The notes: generated by a model not told the origin, from the sequence alone. Shown: positions 12,112 to 19,682, counted from the first letter of the stretch. The stretch is DNA of 34,813 bases from an uncultured Pelagibacteraceae bacterium (GCA_902609675.1 CACLST010000010.1:1-34813), one strand, 5' to 3'. Made by a program: numbers and translations.

Positions 12112-12576
12112 ATGTCATTAAGAGAAAGTATAGAGTCAGACTACAAAACAGCTTTGAAATCTAAAGATAAAAATAAAATATCAACTTACAGGTTAATTTT
12201 ATCCGGTATTAAAGATTTAGATATTAACAATAGATCTGGGGCAGGAAAAAAAGAGACAGATAATGAAGATATTAAGAAGTTATTAAAAAAAATGATTAAA
12301 CAGCGCTGCGAATCGATTGAATTGTATAAAAAAAATTATCGTAAGGATCTTCAAGATATAGAGGAGCAAGAATTGGAAGTAATTAGCCAATATTTACCTA
12401 AACAGATAAGCGAAGAGGATACTAAAAAAATTTGTGAGGAAGCAGTTAAATCAACAGGAGCAAACTCAATTAAGGATATGGGAAAAGTTATGGGTGAATT
12501 AAAGAAAAATAATGCTGACAGTATCGATTTTTCTAAAGCAGGAGCAATTATAAAAGAATTATTAAATCAAAAATGA
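12112..12576 (+). CDS. yqeY: GatB/YqeY domain protein
   Basis: 154-residue protein of the YqeY family, related to the C-terminal tRNA-binding domain of GatB, the amidotransferase that makes Gln-tRNA or Asn-tRNA. Stand-alone YqeY has no settled function. Signatures are SLRESIESDYKTALKSKD at the start, the central IKKLLKKMIKQRCESIELY, and EEQELEVISQYLPKQISEED. An open frame extends upstream to a TTG at 12031, but the extra residues are unlike the family, so I use ATG 12112. Its stop overlaps the dnaG start (ATGA). This yqeY-dnaG-rpoD order is common in Alphaproteobacteria. Confidence 0.9.
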   Translation: MSLRESIESDYKTALKSKDKNKISTYRLILSGIKDLDINNRSGAGKKETDNEDIKKLLKKMIKQRCESIELYKKNYRKDLQDIEEQELEVISQYLPKQISEEDTKKICEEAVKSTGANSIKDMGKVMGELKKNNADSIDFSKAGAIIKELLNQK

Positions 12577-14348
12577 AATACCCAAAAGAGTACTTACAAG
12601 AAATAAAAACTAGATTAAAAATTTCAACTGTAGTTTCAAAAACAGTTAGTTTAAAAAAGAGAGGAAAAGAATATGTTGGCCTTTCTCCATTTAAGACTGA
12701 AAAAACACCATCATTCACAGTAAATGATGAAAAGGAATTTTATCATTGTTTTAGTACTGCAGAGCATGGGAATATTTTTGATTTTGTAATGAAGACCCAA
12801 AATTTAAAATTTGGTGAGTCAGTTAAATATTTAGCAAATTTAGCAGGGATGAGACCTTATACATTTTCTAAAGAGGATGAGATCAGAGAAGAAAAGTGGA
12901 ACAAATACAAATTGATATATGCAAAATATGTTGAATTTTATCATAAAGATCTTTTTAAAAACCCTTTAGCAAAAGAAGCAAAGGGTTATTTAAAAAATAG
13001 AAATTTAACTATTGAAGAAGTAAAGAAATTTAAAATTGGATATGTTTCAAATGATGAAATTTTTAAAGAAGAGATTTTTAAGGAATTTACTGAAAGTGAA
13101 ATCAAAGAAACAGGATTATTTTATTTTGACGAAAATAAAAAAAAATATGTAAATAGGTTTAGAGACAGAATAATTTTTCCAATAAATAATATTTCAGGTG
13201 ATCCAATAGCTCTTGGAGGAAGAATTTTAAAAGATAATAAATATCTTGCTAAGTATATTAACTCACCAGAAACTCCATTTTTTAAAAAAGGATCAAACCT
13301 CTATAACCTAGATTTTACTAGAAAACTTTCAAACAATATAGATAACATATTTCTAGTTGAAGGTTATATGGATGTAGTTAGTCTTAGTAAAAATAAAGTG
13401 GAAAACGTAGTTGCAAATTTGGGTACGTCTTTAACTACAAGGCAAATATTGACTCTTAACCAATTTTTTCAACATATTACTGTTTGTTTTGATGGTGACG
13501 AAAGTGGATACAAAGCAGCTTTAAGAGCAGCAGAAAGTTCTATTATTGAATTAAAGCCTGAAAAAGAAATTTCATTTTTATTTTTACCTAACAAACATGA
13601 TCCAGACAGTTTTGTAAGTGAAAAGGGAAAGGATTTTTTTGAAGATTTCTCTAAAAATAATTCTGTCCCTATTCATATATTTATATTTAATCATTATTTT
13701 AAAGAAATGAATGATAACCCTTCATCTAGAGCTATTTTTGAAAAAAAATTAAGATCAATTTCGTTAACGATTAAGGATGAATTAATTAAAAAGTATGTAC
13801 TTGAATACTTTTTAGAAAAAATTTCTGAATTAACACCAAATACAAACTTTAAATATAATTATAATTACACAAAACTTACTAAATCACTTAAATCAACTCA
13901 GAATTATTATAATGAAACAAAGTCTTTATCAGCCATTGACATAAAAGAATTTTCTTTTCTTTATATTTTACTAAAAAAGCCTGAGCTTATAAAAGATAAT
14001 TTTAACTTAATTGAAAATGTAAAATTATTTAGTAGTGAAAATAAGTTGATATTTGAAGAAATTATTGACCAAACAAATAATTTTGAAAATATTGATTTAG
14101 AAAGTTTAAAAATTGACCAGGGTTTGATAGATAGGGTTTTAAAATATGCATCTATTAAGCATATATTAGCAAAAAACTTAAATGATGATCAAAAAATTCT
14201 TGAAATTTTATCTGAGATAATAAGGGACCTAAAAAACTATGAGCTTGAGTTGAGAATATCTGATTTAGAATCAAGATTTTCTAAAGATTTAAGCGAGGCA
14301 ACATTTAATGAGTTAAAAGAGCTCAAAAAACTACAAAAAATCAATTAA
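12573..14348 (+). CDS. dnaG: DNA primase
   Basis: 591-residue primase that lays down RNA primers at the replication fork with DnaB. The N-terminal CHC2-type domain (1-95) keeps the fold signature PF.TEKTPSF and EFYHCF, but only one of the four usual zinc ligands (C59) remains. Positions 38, 41 and 62 are Ser, Lys and Thr where E. coli has C40, H43 and C64. The Toprim catalytic core is intact: EGYMD at 263-267 and DGDESG at 307-312. The C-terminal helicase-interaction region is present but divergent and rich in Lys, Asn and Glu. It is coupled to yqeY by a 4-bp overlap and followed 64 bp later by rpoD. Confidence 0.95.
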   Translation: MKYPKEYLQEIKTRLKISTVVSKTVSLKKRGKEYVGLSPFKTEKTPSFTVNDEKEFYHCFSTAEHGNIFDFVMKTQNLKFGESVKYLANLAGMRPYTFSKEDEIREEKWNKYKLIYAKYVEFYHKDLFKNPLAKEAKGYLKNRNLTIEEVKKFKIGYVSNDEIFKEEIFKEFTESEIKETGLFYFDENKKKYVNRFRDRIIFPINNISGDPIALGGRILKDNKYLAKYINSPETPFFKKGSNLYNLDFTRKLSNNIDNIFLVEGYMDVVSLSKNKVENVVANLGTSLTTRQILTLNQFFQHITVCFDGDESGYKAALRAAESSIIELKPEKEISFLFLPNKHDPDSFVSEKGKDFFEDFSKNNSVPIHIFIFNHYFKEMNDNPSSRAIFEKKLRSISLTIKDELIKKYVLEYFLEKISELTPNTNFKYNYNYTKLTKSLKSTQNYYNETKSLSAIDIKEFSFLYILLKKPELIKDNFNLIENVKLFSSENKLIFEEIIDQTNNFENIDLESLKIDQGLIDRVLKYASIKHILAKNLNDDQKILEILSEIIRDLKNYELELRISDLESRFSKDLSEATFNELKELKKLQKIN

Positions 14349-14412
14349 ATTTGAATCAGAAACCAATAGATTTTTTTAATTTTAGCATTATATACATTCT
14401 GAACTTTTTATT

Positions 14413-16251
14413 GTGGAACGTATAATAACAAAATCATTTGCAAGGCTGATGGGCAGAGGTGTCCATAGAGGTTTCATAACTTACGAGGAATTAAACAAAT
14501 CTTTAGGTAAAAGAAACTTGTCAGATGAAAATTTAGAACAAGCATTTATTCACATACTTGATGAAAAAATATTACTAGTTGAAAAGAAATCTGATTTTAA
14601 AGTTTTAAGAAAGAAAGATAGCGGCTCTAAGGAGGAAGGGAAATCTGTAGAAAAAAGTGATGACCCTATAAGAATGTATCTAAGGGAGATGGGAGGGGTT
14701 GAATTACTTTCAAGAGAAGGTGAAATTGCTATTGCAAAAAGAATTGAGGCTGGAAAATATGTAATGTTAAATGCTCTTTCCCAAAGTCCTATTACGGCAC
14801 AACAATTTTTTGAATGGAATAACAAACTACAAAATGATGAAATTCTAGTTAGAGAAATTATTGATATTGACACCAATTATATGGAGGATGAAGATACAGG
14901 TCAAAGTGCAAAACAAAAGAAATCAGATGACGGAAATAATAACCAAAATAGTGAGGAGAGCAATAACACTAATGAAGATGATGAATTCAATCCAACTCTT
15001 GCAGCAATGGAAACTGAAATTAAACCTAAAGTTCTTCAAACTGTAAATAATTTAACTAAAGATTATAACAAGCTTATAAAGTATCAGAAAGAAAAATTAG
15101 ATTGTGTATTAAACCTAAAACAGTTTTCTATCTCTAAAGAAAAAAATTACAAAAAAATCGTAGAAGATATTTTAGAAAACATCAAAACTTTGCAATTATC
15201 ACCTTCAGTATTAGAGGAATTAGTTCAAAAACACTATGTTGAAAACCGTAAGATTATATCTTTAGAAGGCAATCTGTTGAGATATGCATTGAATGAAAAA
15301 ATCCCAAGAGATGAGTTTATAAAATTTTATGTTGGAAATGAAATTAATCCTAATCTGAAAAATTTTTTAAATACAAATGAAATTTGGAAAAAATTTTTTC
15401 AAAAATATAAAACAGAATTTAAAAATATTAGAGATAGATTAATAGAGACAAGTAACAAACTCGGTATTTCTGTAACAGAATACAAATTAATGGTAAGTAG
15501 AATTCAAAAAGGTGAAAAGGAGTCTCGTATTGCAAAAAAAGAGATGGTAGAAGCCAATCTAAGATTAGTTATATCCATCGCTAAAAAATATACAAACAGA
15601 GGTTTGCAATTTTTAGATCTAATTCAGGAGGGGAATATAGGACTGATGAAAGCTGTAGATAAATTTGAATATAGAAGAGGATATAAATTCTCTACTTATG
15701 CAACATGGTGGATTAGACAAGCGATAACGAGATCTATAGCAGACCAAGCTAGAACAATAAGAATACCTGTCCATATGATTGAGACAATTAATAAAATTGT
15801 TAGAACTCAACGTCTAATTTTGAGTGAGTTTGGTAGAGAGGCTACACCCGAAGAGCTCGCAAAAAAATTGAGAATGCCACTTGAAAAGGTAAGAAAAGTG
15901 TTAAAGATTTCAAAAGAACCAGTATCGCTTGAGAAGCCAGTTGGAGATGAAGAAGATAGTAGTTTAGGAGATTTTATTGAGGATACAAAAGCGCTAGCAC
16001 CACTTGAGCAGGCAATTAAATCTAACCTAAGTGAGGCAACAACAAAGATACTTTCAACCTTAACCCCAAGAGAAGAAAGAGTTTTAAGAATGAGGTTTGG
16101 AGTTGGAATGAATACTGACCACACTTTGGAAGAAGTTGGCTTACAATTCTCCGTGACAAGAGAAAGAATTCGTCAAATTGAGGCGAAGGCACTTAGAAAA
16201 TTAAAACATCCCAGTCGATCAAAACAATTAAAAAGTTTCTTAGAAAGTTAA
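14413..16251 (+). CDS. rpoD: RNA polymerase primary sigma factor (sigma-70/RpoD)
   Basis: 612-residue housekeeping sigma factor. A short region 1.1 is at the N-terminus, region 1.2 is [20 protein letters not shown], and a large acidic non-conserved segment (about 155-200, rich in D, E and N) follows. Then come region 2 ([20 protein letters not shown] and [15 protein letters not shown]), region 3, and region 4.2 with the helix-turn-helix [22 protein letters not shown], here described by its ends. The start is GTG at 14413. No strong Shine-Dalgarno sequence or convincing promoter is seen in the 64 bp after dnaG. The tRNA-Val gene begins 2 bp after the stop codon, so that tRNA is probably processed from the rpoD transcript. 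Confidence 0.96.
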   Translation: MERIITKSFARLMGRGVHRGFITYEELNKSLGKRNLSDENLEQAFIHILDEKILLVEKKSDFKVLRKKDSGSKEEGKSVEKSDDPIRMYLREMGGVELLSREGEIAIAKRIEAGKYVMLNALSQSPITAQQFFEWNNKLQNDEILVREIIDIDTNYMEDEDTGQSAKQKKSDDGNNNQNSEESNNTNEDDEFNPTLAAMETEIKPKVLQTVNNLTKDYNKLIKYQKEKLDCVLNLKQFSISKEKNYKKIVEDILENIKTLQLSPSVLEELVQKHYVENRKIISLEGNLLRYALNEKIPRDEFIKFYVGNEINPNLKNFLNTNEIWKKFFQKYKTEFKNIRDRLIETSNKLGISVTEYKLMVSRIQKGEKESRIAKKEMVEANLRLVISIAKKYTNRGLQFLDLIQEGNIGLMKAVDKFEYRRGYKFSTYATWWIRQAITRSIADQARTIRIPVHMIETINKIVRTQRLILSEFGREATPEELAKKLRMPLEKVRKVLKISKEPVSLEKPVGDEEDSSLGDFIEDTKALAPLEQAIKSNLSEATTKILSTLTPREERVLRMRFGVGMNTDHTLEEVGLQFSVTRERIRQIEAKALRKLKHPSRSKQLKSFLES

Positions 16252-16253
16252 TA

Positions 16254-16328
16254 GGGCCGTTAGCTCAATAGTAGAGTACTGCATTGACATTGCAGGGGTA
16301 GTTGGAGCGTAACCAACACGGCCCACCA
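16254..16328 (+). tRNA. tRNA-Val (anticodon GAC) with non-canonical D and T loops
   Basis: 75 nt including an encoded CCA. The acceptor stem is GGGCCGT / ACGGCCC. The D stem is GCTC / GAGT with loop AATAGTA. The anticodon stem is CTGCA / TGCAG with loop TTGACAT, giving anticodon GAC. The variable region is GGGTA. The T stem is GTTGG / CCAAC with loop AGCGTAA. All stems pair fully, allowing one G-U, but the D loop lacks the G18-G19 doublet and the T loop lacks T54-T55 and A58. The usual elbow contacts (G18-Psi55, T54-A58) therefore cannot form as normal. It follows the rpoD stop by 2 bp. It may be a functional but odd tRNA or a decaying copy. Confidence 0.82.
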
Positions 16329-16347
16329 TTTTAATGAGTATCTATAA

Positions 16348-16374
16348 TTGATAAGTATTAAAAAATGATATAAT
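16348..16374 (+). promoter_or_regulatory. Candidate promoter of tRNA-Ile2
   Basis: TTGATA (16348-16353), a 15-bp spacer, and a perfect TATAAT (16369-16374). The predicted start is near 16381, 9 nt before the mature tRNA. The spacer is shorter than optimal. Confidence 0.45.
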
Positions 16375-16389
16375 TAAGAATAACTTTTA

Positions 16390-16466
16390 GGGCCTGTAGC
16401 TCAGTTGGTTAGAGCAGTACACTCATAATGTATTGGTCCCAGGTTCGAGTCCTGGCGGGCCCACCA
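16390..16466 (+). tRNA. tRNA with CAU anticodon, most likely tRNA-Ile2 (lysidine-modified)
   Basis: 77 nt with an encoded CCA. Acceptor GGGCCTG / CGGGCCC, a canonical D arm with GG in the loop, anticodon arm GTACA-CTCATAA-TGTAT, and a canonical T arm CCAGG-TTCGAGT-CCTGG. A CAT anticodon fits elongator Met or the minor Ile tRNA read as AUA after TilS modifies C34. Acceptor pairs C4-G69 and C5-G68, known TilS recognition elements, are both present, and the TTGGTCCCAGG region resembles alphaproteobacterial tRNA-Ile2. I therefore prefer Ile2, but Met is not excluded. Confidence 0.85.
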
Positions 16467-16467
16467 A

Positions 16468-16489
16468 GAATTTATTTAATTATAAATTC
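16468..16489. terminator. AT-rich hairpin at the tRNA-Ile2 / mlaC convergent end
   Basis: GAATTTAT (16468-16475) and ATAAATTC (16482-16489) form a perfect 8-bp stem with a 6-nt loop. It begins 2 nt after the tRNA CCA and covers the mlaC stop codon. It may act as a terminator or processing signal in both directions. It is weak because it contains only one G-C pair. Confidence 0.35.
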
Positions 16490-17062
16490 CTCTAAAGATT
16501 TAAATAAAGAATTGATATCTCCATTATTGTTTTGAATTATAGATTTGAATTCTTCCTTTTGTGTTCTAGCCAAACTTAAACCTTCAACTATAAGATCTCT
16601 AATTAAAGGTCTGTCTGGATTTTTTGTATATATTCTCCAATCAATTTTTATTTTTGGATTTTTAGAAGTTTCTTCTAAGACTGTGTTCACGATTGTATAT
16701 TTTTCATTTAATTTATTTTCAGAAACTACGTTTATCTTTGGATTGGAGTAATCAACTAGTCTACTTGAAAAACTTTTTAAGAAATAACTTTTAAATAATT
16801 TTTTATATTTTATTTTTTGATCTTCAGTAAGTGTCTTTCGATACTTACCTAAAGTATACAATCCAATTCCATTAATATCTACATTTGTATCAGCAATATT
16901 ATTTAGTTTTATTATTTTGGCCTCAACCGGATCTGAACTTGACAATATCATTGAAGCTTCATTAACTATTTCAGTTATTAATTGACTTGGCTCTTTTGCC
17001 TCTAAAGGTATTATAAAAATTGATATTAAAATCAATAAGGAGACTAATTTAGTTTTGAGCAT
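16472..17062 (-). CDS. mlaC: MlaC-family periplasmic phospholipid-binding protein
   Basis: 196-residue secreted protein of the MlaC/Ttg2D family, which shuttles phospholipid across the periplasm between MlaA at the outer membrane and the MlaFEDB transporter at the inner membrane. An N-terminal signal peptide is seen (MLKTKLVSLLILISIFIIPLEA then KEPS). Family traits include the segment YTLGKYRKTLTEDQKIKYKKLF, here described by its ends, followed by FKSYFLKSFSSRL and KIDWRIY with DLIVEGLSLARTQKEEF. It lies 6 bp downstream of mlaA on the same strand, so the two form an operon. The transporter genes mlaFED are not in this window. Confidence 0.87.
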   Translation of the reverse strand: MLKTKLVSLLILISIFIIPLEAKEPSQLITEIVNEASMILSSSDPVEAKIIKLNNIADTNVDINGIGLYTLGKYRKTLTEDQKIKYKKLFKSYFLKSFSSRLVDYSNPKINVVSENKLNEKYTIVNTVLEETSKNPKIKIDWRIYTKNPDRPLIRDLIVEGLSLARTQKEEFKSIIQNNNGDINSLFKSLEEFIIK

Positions 17063-17068
17063 TAATAA

Positions 17069-17872
17069 TTATTGGTTGTCTATTTCTTCCCAATCATCAT
17101 CACTCATTGTTTCTGTGGTCTCTTCGAGATTTAATATTTTTCTTGTTCTATCCTGTAAATAAAGACTTCTAACTGATGCATAAAGATCTAATGAATTATT
17201 TTCAAGGCTTTCAAACGCTTCTAAATTTTTTGCTCTAAAATCAATCCCAGCGGTTAATCTAGAATAATAATAATCAGAATTTTCAAAGTATTTAGTATTG
17301 TTTGATATTGTTACATTATACCATGCATCACCACCTGAAAAATTAACTATTGATCCCAAAGAATCTCTTACAGTTGTGGGTCCAAGAACAGGAAGTACAA
17401 AATAACACCCTTCTTTAACCCCCCAAGTTCCCAAGGTTTGTCCGTAATCTTCTTTTTTAAGCTTATTTAATCCATAATAAGATGCAACATCAAAAATTCC
17501 TGCTATCCCAAGAGTTGAATTAATTGAGAATCTTAAAGTATTAATTCCTGCCTCTTTAAGTTCTCCTTGCAAAATGTTATTTGGTATTGTTATTACATTT
17601 GTCAAATTACTTAAAGCGTTACTAGTACCAGATCTAATTGGCTTTGGAAGATATCTATATCCTTTGGCGATAGGTTTAAAAAAGATTTTATCTAATCCTT
17701 GATTGAACGCAAATATACCTCTATTCACAGTTTCAAAACAATCTTTTACCTCAGTGGTTTGTTCTTTAACTTTACTCTTAATCTCTAAAGTACCATCTGA
17801 TCCTGCATGGGTACTTAAAATCATCATTTGAGAAATTATTATAATTATAAATACTTTTAAAATCTTTTCCAT
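17069..17872 (-). CDS. mlaA: MlaA/VacJ-family outer-membrane lipid asymmetry protein, lacking a lipobox
   Basis: 267-residue member of the MlaA (VacJ) family, which removes mislocalised phospholipid from the outer leaflet of the outer membrane and hands it to MlaC. Signatures are FETVNRGIFAFNQGLDK near residue 46, then YRYLPKPIRSG, FSINSTLGIAGIFDVAS and GQTLGTWGVKEGCYFVLPVLGP (ends of that block), then TVRDSLG. The N-terminus is a signal peptide ending STHA-GSDG, which looks like a signal peptidase I site. There is no cysteine at the cleavage site, so unlike E. coli MlaA it is unlikely to be a lipoprotein. It is first in the mlaA-mlaC pair. Confidence 0.9.
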   Translation of the reverse strand: MEKILKVFIIIIISQMMILSTHAGSDGTLEIKSKVKEQTTEVKDCFETVNRGIFAFNQGLDKIFFKPIAKGYRYLPKPIRSGTSNALSNLTNVITIPNNILQGELKEAGINTLRFSINSTLGIAGIFDVASYYGLNKLKKEDYGQTLGTWGVKEGCYFVLPVLGPTTVRDSLGSIVNFSGGDAWYNVTISNNTKYFENSDYYYSRLTAGIDFRAKNLEAFESLENNSLDLYASVRSLYLQDRTRKILNLEETTETMSDDDWEEIDNQ

Positions 17873-17885
17873 TAATGCTGTTTAT

Positions 17886-17891
17886 ATTATA
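17886..17891 (-). promoter_or_regulatory. Candidate -10 element for mlaAC
   Basis: A perfect TATAAT on the minus strand lies 14 bp upstream of the mlaA ATG, within the 55 bp between mlaA and the amidase gene. Only a poor -35 (TTAAAT-like) is seen, and the leader would be very short. Confidence 0.3.
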
Positions 17892-17927
17892 TCCTCTATT
17901 TATTTAAAGATTTAATTGTTTGAAATA

Positions 17928-18665
17928 ATGCAGAAAAATGTTGAAAAAATGACCTTTAATTATTCACCTAATTTTGATCTAAAAAAAAGAGATAAAAACA
18001 AAATAAAGTATATAATTTATCATTATACAGGAATGAAAAATGATAAATTGGCAATTAAAAAATTAACTAGTCCTAGTTCTAATGTAAGTTGTCATTATTA
18101 TATAAACGCATACGGAAAAATTATTCAAATGGTTCCAGATTTATATGTTGCGTGGCATGCAGGAAAATCAAATTGGGGTAATCACAAATCCTTAAATCGC
18201 AATTCAATTGGTATTGAAATTTCTAATCCTGGTAATGAACATGGTTACAGAAAATTTAGTAGTAATCAAATAAAATCCTTAATTAAAATTTCAAAAATAT
18301 TAATTAAAAAATATAGTATTGATAAAAATAAAATTTTAGGTCATTCCGATATTGCTCCACTAAGAAAAATTGACCCAGGCGAAAAATTTCCTTGGAAACT
18401 TTTAAGTAAAAAGAAAATTGGAATTTGGCATAACATGAATTCAAAAAAACTTAAATCTTTTAGAGGAAAAAAAACAAATTTAGATTTAGATAAATTTTTA
18501 ATTTATTTAAAGAATTTGGGATATCACATGGAGTACTCTAGCTTATATGAATTGAGAAAAATTGTAAAAATTTTTCAGATGAGATTTAGACCAGAGATGA
18601 TTGATGGAAAACTGGATACAGAATGTTATAAGATAGCTAAATCTCTCTATAATCTTAAAAAATAA
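17928..18665 (+). CDS. N-acetylmuramoyl-L-alanine amidase, AmpD/AmiD-like (Amidase_2 with C-terminal PG-binding domain)
   Basis: 245 residues from ATG 17928; ATG 17949 is an alternative start seven codons later. It is a zinc amidase that cleaves the MurNAc-L-Ala bond. Motifs in order are IIYHYTG with ligand H32, CHYYI, WHAGKS, SIGIEI, and GHSDIAPLRKIDPG with ligands H139 and D149. The last about 65 residues (LKNLGYH ... FQMRFRPEMIDGKLD) look like a peptidoglycan-binding type 1 domain. No signal peptide or lipobox is seen, so the enzyme may be cytoplasmic, like AmpD, and recycle muropeptides. It lies just upstream of rnpB and mraZ on the same strand. Confidence 0.88.
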   Translation: MQKNVEKMTFNYSPNFDLKKRDKNKIKYIIYHYTGMKNDKLAIKKLTSPSSNVSCHYYINAYGKIIQMVPDLYVAWHAGKSNWGNHKSLNRNSIGIEISNPGNEHGYRKFSSNQIKSLIKISKILIKKYSIDKNKILGHSDIAPLRKIDPGEKFPWKLLSKKKIGIWHNMNSKKLKSFRGKKTNLDLDKFLIYLKNLGYHMEYSSLYELRKIVKIFQMRFRPEMIDGKLDTECYKIAKSLYNLKK

Positions 18666-18669
18666 ACTA

Positions 18670-18697
18670 TTGAAGTTTATTAAGAATTTAATATTGT
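18670..18697 (+). promoter_or_regulatory. Candidate rnpB promoter
   Basis: TTGAAG (18670-18675), a 16-bp spacer, and TATTGT (18692-18697). The predicted start is near 18704, coinciding with the mature 5' end of RNase P RNA inferred from the P1 helix. It begins 5 bp after the amidase stop codon. Confidence 0.45.
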
Positions 18698-18702
18698 TCA
18701 TT

Positions 18703-19060
18703 TGCCAGATAAAAGACTTATCGCTTTAATTTATTAAAGAGGAAAGTCCGGGCTCTACAAAGACACAGTGCCAGTTAATGGCTGGCGAGGGTGACCTTAG
18801 GGATAGTGCCACAGAAAATAAACCGCCTTATCAAGGCAAGGGTGAAAAGGTGTGGTAAGAGCACACCGGCTAAGTTGGTAACAGCTAGCGCATGGAAAAC
18901 CCCACTGGGAGCAAGACTGAGTAGAGATGACACAGTTAGAAATAACAAAAAGCAGTCTTTGGCTAGTCATCTGGGTTAGTTGCTTGAGCCTTAAAGTGAT
19001 TTAAGGTCTAGAGAAATGATAAGTTTAAAAGACAGAACCCGGCTTATATTTTATCTGGCA
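18703..19060 (+). ncRNA. rnpB: RNase P RNA (bacterial class A)
   Basis: About 358-nt catalytic RNA that trims the 5' leader from precursor tRNAs. The ends form a 12-bp P1 helix (TGCCAGATAAAA at 18703-18714 with TTTTATCTGGCA at 19049-19060). Universal blocks are present in order: GAGGAAAGTCCGGGCTC near 18739, GAGGGTGACC and the GGTGAAAAGGTGTGG core near 18840, GGTAACAGCTAGCG..GGAAAACCCC near 18880, and AGACAGAACCCGGCTTA near 19029. The layout and length match type A RNAs. The order rnpB then mraZ/dcw is familiar in Alphaproteobacteria. A 62-codon open frame inside it is not a gene. Confidence 0.96.
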
Positions 19061-19162
19061 TTCACAAGTTAAGAAACAATCTAAAAAAAAATTACCTTTT
19101 AATCATAAAAATTAAAAAATATTTTTTAGAACAAAGTAAGAATAAATAATTCATTTTATATG

Positions 19163-19191
19163 TTGACGGTATAATATAAAACCCATATGAT
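19163..19191 (+). promoter_or_regulatory. Candidate sigma-70 promoter of the dcw cluster
   Basis: TTGACG (19163-19168), a 17-bp spacer, and TATGAT (19186-19191), both 5/6 matches to consensus. The predicted start is near 19198. A separate perfect TATAAT lies at 19170-19175 without a good -35. The -10 overlaps the MraZ-type repeats. Confidence 0.6.
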
Positions 19192-19205
19192 CCCATAAAA
19201 TCCCA
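19181..19205 (+). promoter_or_regulatory. MraZ operator: three CCCA repeats at 10-bp period
   Basis: ACCCA (19181-19185), TCCCA (19191-19195) and TCCCA (19201-19205) recur at exactly 10-bp steps. On the other strand these read TGGGN with 5-bp spacers, the binding pattern established for MraZ in other bacteria. They cover the -10 element and the predicted start, so MraZ binding should repress transcription of its own operon. Confidence 0.75.
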
Positions 19206-19224
19206 AAAAGGGAAATTATGGATT

Positions 19225-19680
19225 ATGTTTTTATCAACCTACGAAAACAAATTAGACAAAAAAGGAAGGGTATCCGTGCCTGCTAGTTTTAGAAGCTATC
19301 TCTCTAATATGGGATACAACGGAATCATATGTTTTCCATCATTTAATAATCAATCAATCGAAGCTTGGCCTCAAGATAGAATTGAAAAAATTTCAAATGC
19401 AATAGACACTTTAAATCCATTTGAGGATAAGAAAGATTATTTTGCAACCTCAATACTATCAGAAAGTAATAACTTACAATTTGATAGTGAGGGAAGAATT
19501 CTCATTACAGAAAAATTATTAAGACATGCAAAAATTAAAAATAGCATGTTATTTGTTGGTCAGGGAAAAACCTTCCAAATATGGGAACCAACAAGTTTTG
19601 AAAAATTTAGGGTCACTGCTAAAAAAAAATCTAACATTAATAGAGCTAACCTTAAATGGGAGCAAAAACTTAATAACTAA
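19225..19680 (+). CDS. mraZ: MraZ, transcriptional repressor of the dcw cluster
   Basis: 151-residue DNA-binding protein with two AbrB-like (SpoVT/AbrB) repeats. The first is MFLSTYENKLDKKGRVSVPA with FRSYL following; the second is LQFDSEGRILITEKLLRHAKI with LFVGQG and FQIWEP following, given here by their key residues. The DxxGR motif appears in both halves, as usual. MraZ forms ring oligomers that bind repeated TGGG sites ahead of its own gene, and three such repeats lie 20-44 bp upstream. The ATG is preceded at about 12 bp by AAAGGGA. ftsZ follows after 11 bp, in place of the usual rsmH. Confidence 0.94.
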   Translation: MFLSTYENKLDKKGRVSVPASFRSYLSNMGYNGIICFPSFNNQSIEAWPQDRIEKISNAIDTLNPFEDKKDYFATSILSESNNLQFDSEGRILITEKLLRHAKIKNSMLFVGQGKTFQIWEPTSFEKFRVTAKKKSNINRANLKWEQKLNN

Positions 19681-19682
19681 AT

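Noticed and set aside
14349..14412. Possible rpoD promoter in the dnaG-rpoD gap (TATATA-like sequence near 14389)
   Set aside because: No -35 at acceptable spacing; AT-rich sequence gives many such matches.
15807..16124. 105-codon open frame antisense to rpoD (and similar antisense frames at 14550-14876, 8023-8325 and 25980-26258)
   Set aside because: They are serine- and phenylalanine-rich shadows of well-supported genes on the other strand, with no start context or family motifs.
16390..16466. Elongator tRNA-Met for the CAT-anticodon tRNA
   Set aside because: Acceptor pairs C4-G69 and C5-G68 and the overall sequence favour tRNA-Ile2; Met is kept only as an alternative.
18791..18979. 62-codon open frame on the plus strand
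   Set aside because: It lies wholly within the conserved core of RNase P RNA; the peptide shows no family resemblance.
19113..19128. Palindrome TAAAAAATATTTTTTA after rnpB, considered as a terminator
   Set aside because: It is A/T only and about 50 bp after the mature rnpB end; such palindromes are expected by chance at this base composition.
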